NCBI RefSeq assembly: GCF_900183975.1
Contig: NZ_LT853882.1
Coordinates: forward strand, 186,001 to 250,000
Source: Xanthomonas fragariae
Lineage (GTDB): Bacteria > Pseudomonadota > Gammaproteobacteria > Xanthomonadales > Xanthomonadaceae
Reading direction: 5' to 3'
Length of the DNA: 64,000 nt
Under the pieces are notes generated by a model. The model saw only the letters and a program-made list of their open reading frames with translations. It searched no databases and was not told the origin of the DNA. Positions within the stretch are counted from its first letter, which is position 1, and every line of letters begins with the position of its first letter. Shown piece by piece: positions 63,769-64,000 of the stretch. The translations under genes and the position numbers were made by a program.

Positions 63769-63917
63769 TCGCCAGGGAGAGGGCCTGCGCTGGCCGGTGA
63801 CTTCGGGATAGCCGGCCGCCATGACGTCAGCAACGGCGCGTTGCAGTCAGCGACTCGGGGCGTCGCTGCATCGATGGCATACGGCACAATCAGGCTCACC
63901 GGACTCGCCTCGCCCGT

Positions 63918-64000
63918 ATGCGCTATCCCGCCCTCGATCTGCTGCGTGGCATCGCCATTGTCTGGGTGATGCTGTTCCATTCGTTCGTGGTCGGCGGCCT
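63918..64000 (+). CDS. Acyltransferase 3 family membrane protein, 5' end only
   Basis: The first 27 codons read MRYPALDLLRGIAIVWVMLF then HSFVVGG. The pattern Asp-x-Leu-Arg-Gly-x-Ala followed by a membrane helix ending in Phe-His-Ser is the start of OafA/YrhL-type acyltransferases, with the catalytic His in LFHS. DUF1624-type acetyltransferases begin similarly, so the exact family is open. The gene continues beyond the window. Confidence 0.65.
   Translation, partial: MRYPALDLLRGIAIVWVMLFHSFVVGG

Overview
The window is a GC-rich chromosomal segment of a Xanthomonas species. Support comes from the gene set (tandem sodC lipoproteins, ntrBC-amt-glnB-glnA block, phoPQ-like pair, katB-ankB pair, fused indolepyruvate ferredoxin oxidoreductase) and from IS5-type insertion sequences typical of that genus. 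The IS density and the number of broken genes suggest an IS-rich plant-pathogenic lineage such as X. oryzae or X. fragariae, but I cannot fix the species from sequence alone.

Layout. 0-6.5 kb: EF-hand protein, a two-gene osmoprotectant-type ABC importer (the second gene fuses binding protein and permease), then an ergothioneine-type locus: egtB and egtD with a divergent class V aminotransferase-fold gene that is a good candidate for the C-S lyase step. 6.6-12.5 kb: indolepyruvate ferredoxin oxidoreductase, a decayed stretch, an auxin-efflux-carrier-family permease. 12.8-21.5 kb: an orphan ParA, SixA, YceI and a PLD-type cardiolipin synthase in one run, then a hexanucleotide repeat placed directly before a thioesterase gene, PlsC, a YheT-type hydrolase and a TPR/sulfotransferase-like protein.

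21.7-34.1 kb: two sodC genes and the nitrogen-assimilation block (ntrC, ntrB, amt, glnB, glnA with a recognisable sigma-54 promoter and NtrC-type palindrome), then uppP. This whole block appears to have been inverted. Its two ends cut a META-DUF4377 lipoprotein gene and a DUF885 gene, and flipping 21792-33965 back rejoins both in frame to within 2 bp. The META gene was also hit by an IS5-type element flanked by 6-bp repeats.

34-56 kb: a small Cys-rich exported protein; a MITE-like repeat (terminal repeats resemble those of the 21.9-kb IS) carrying a nested IS; hemB; a PepSY/flavodoxin/reductase fusion; aroE; dinG; katB-ankB; a third kind of IS; dusA; phoP-phoQ; a DUF1501 remnant and another copy of the large IS.

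56-64 kb: a stand-alone C-A-T-TE nonribosomal peptide synthetase overlapping a GT1-type glycosyltransferase gene, preceded by a 630-bp non-coding region with a perfect palindrome. This two-gene locus is the best candidate here for an uncharacterised biosynthetic system. Beyond it, three adjacent genes (LysR regulator, carboxymuconolactone decarboxylase family, tautomerase) are each broken by one small mutation, and an acyltransferase gene runs off the window edge.
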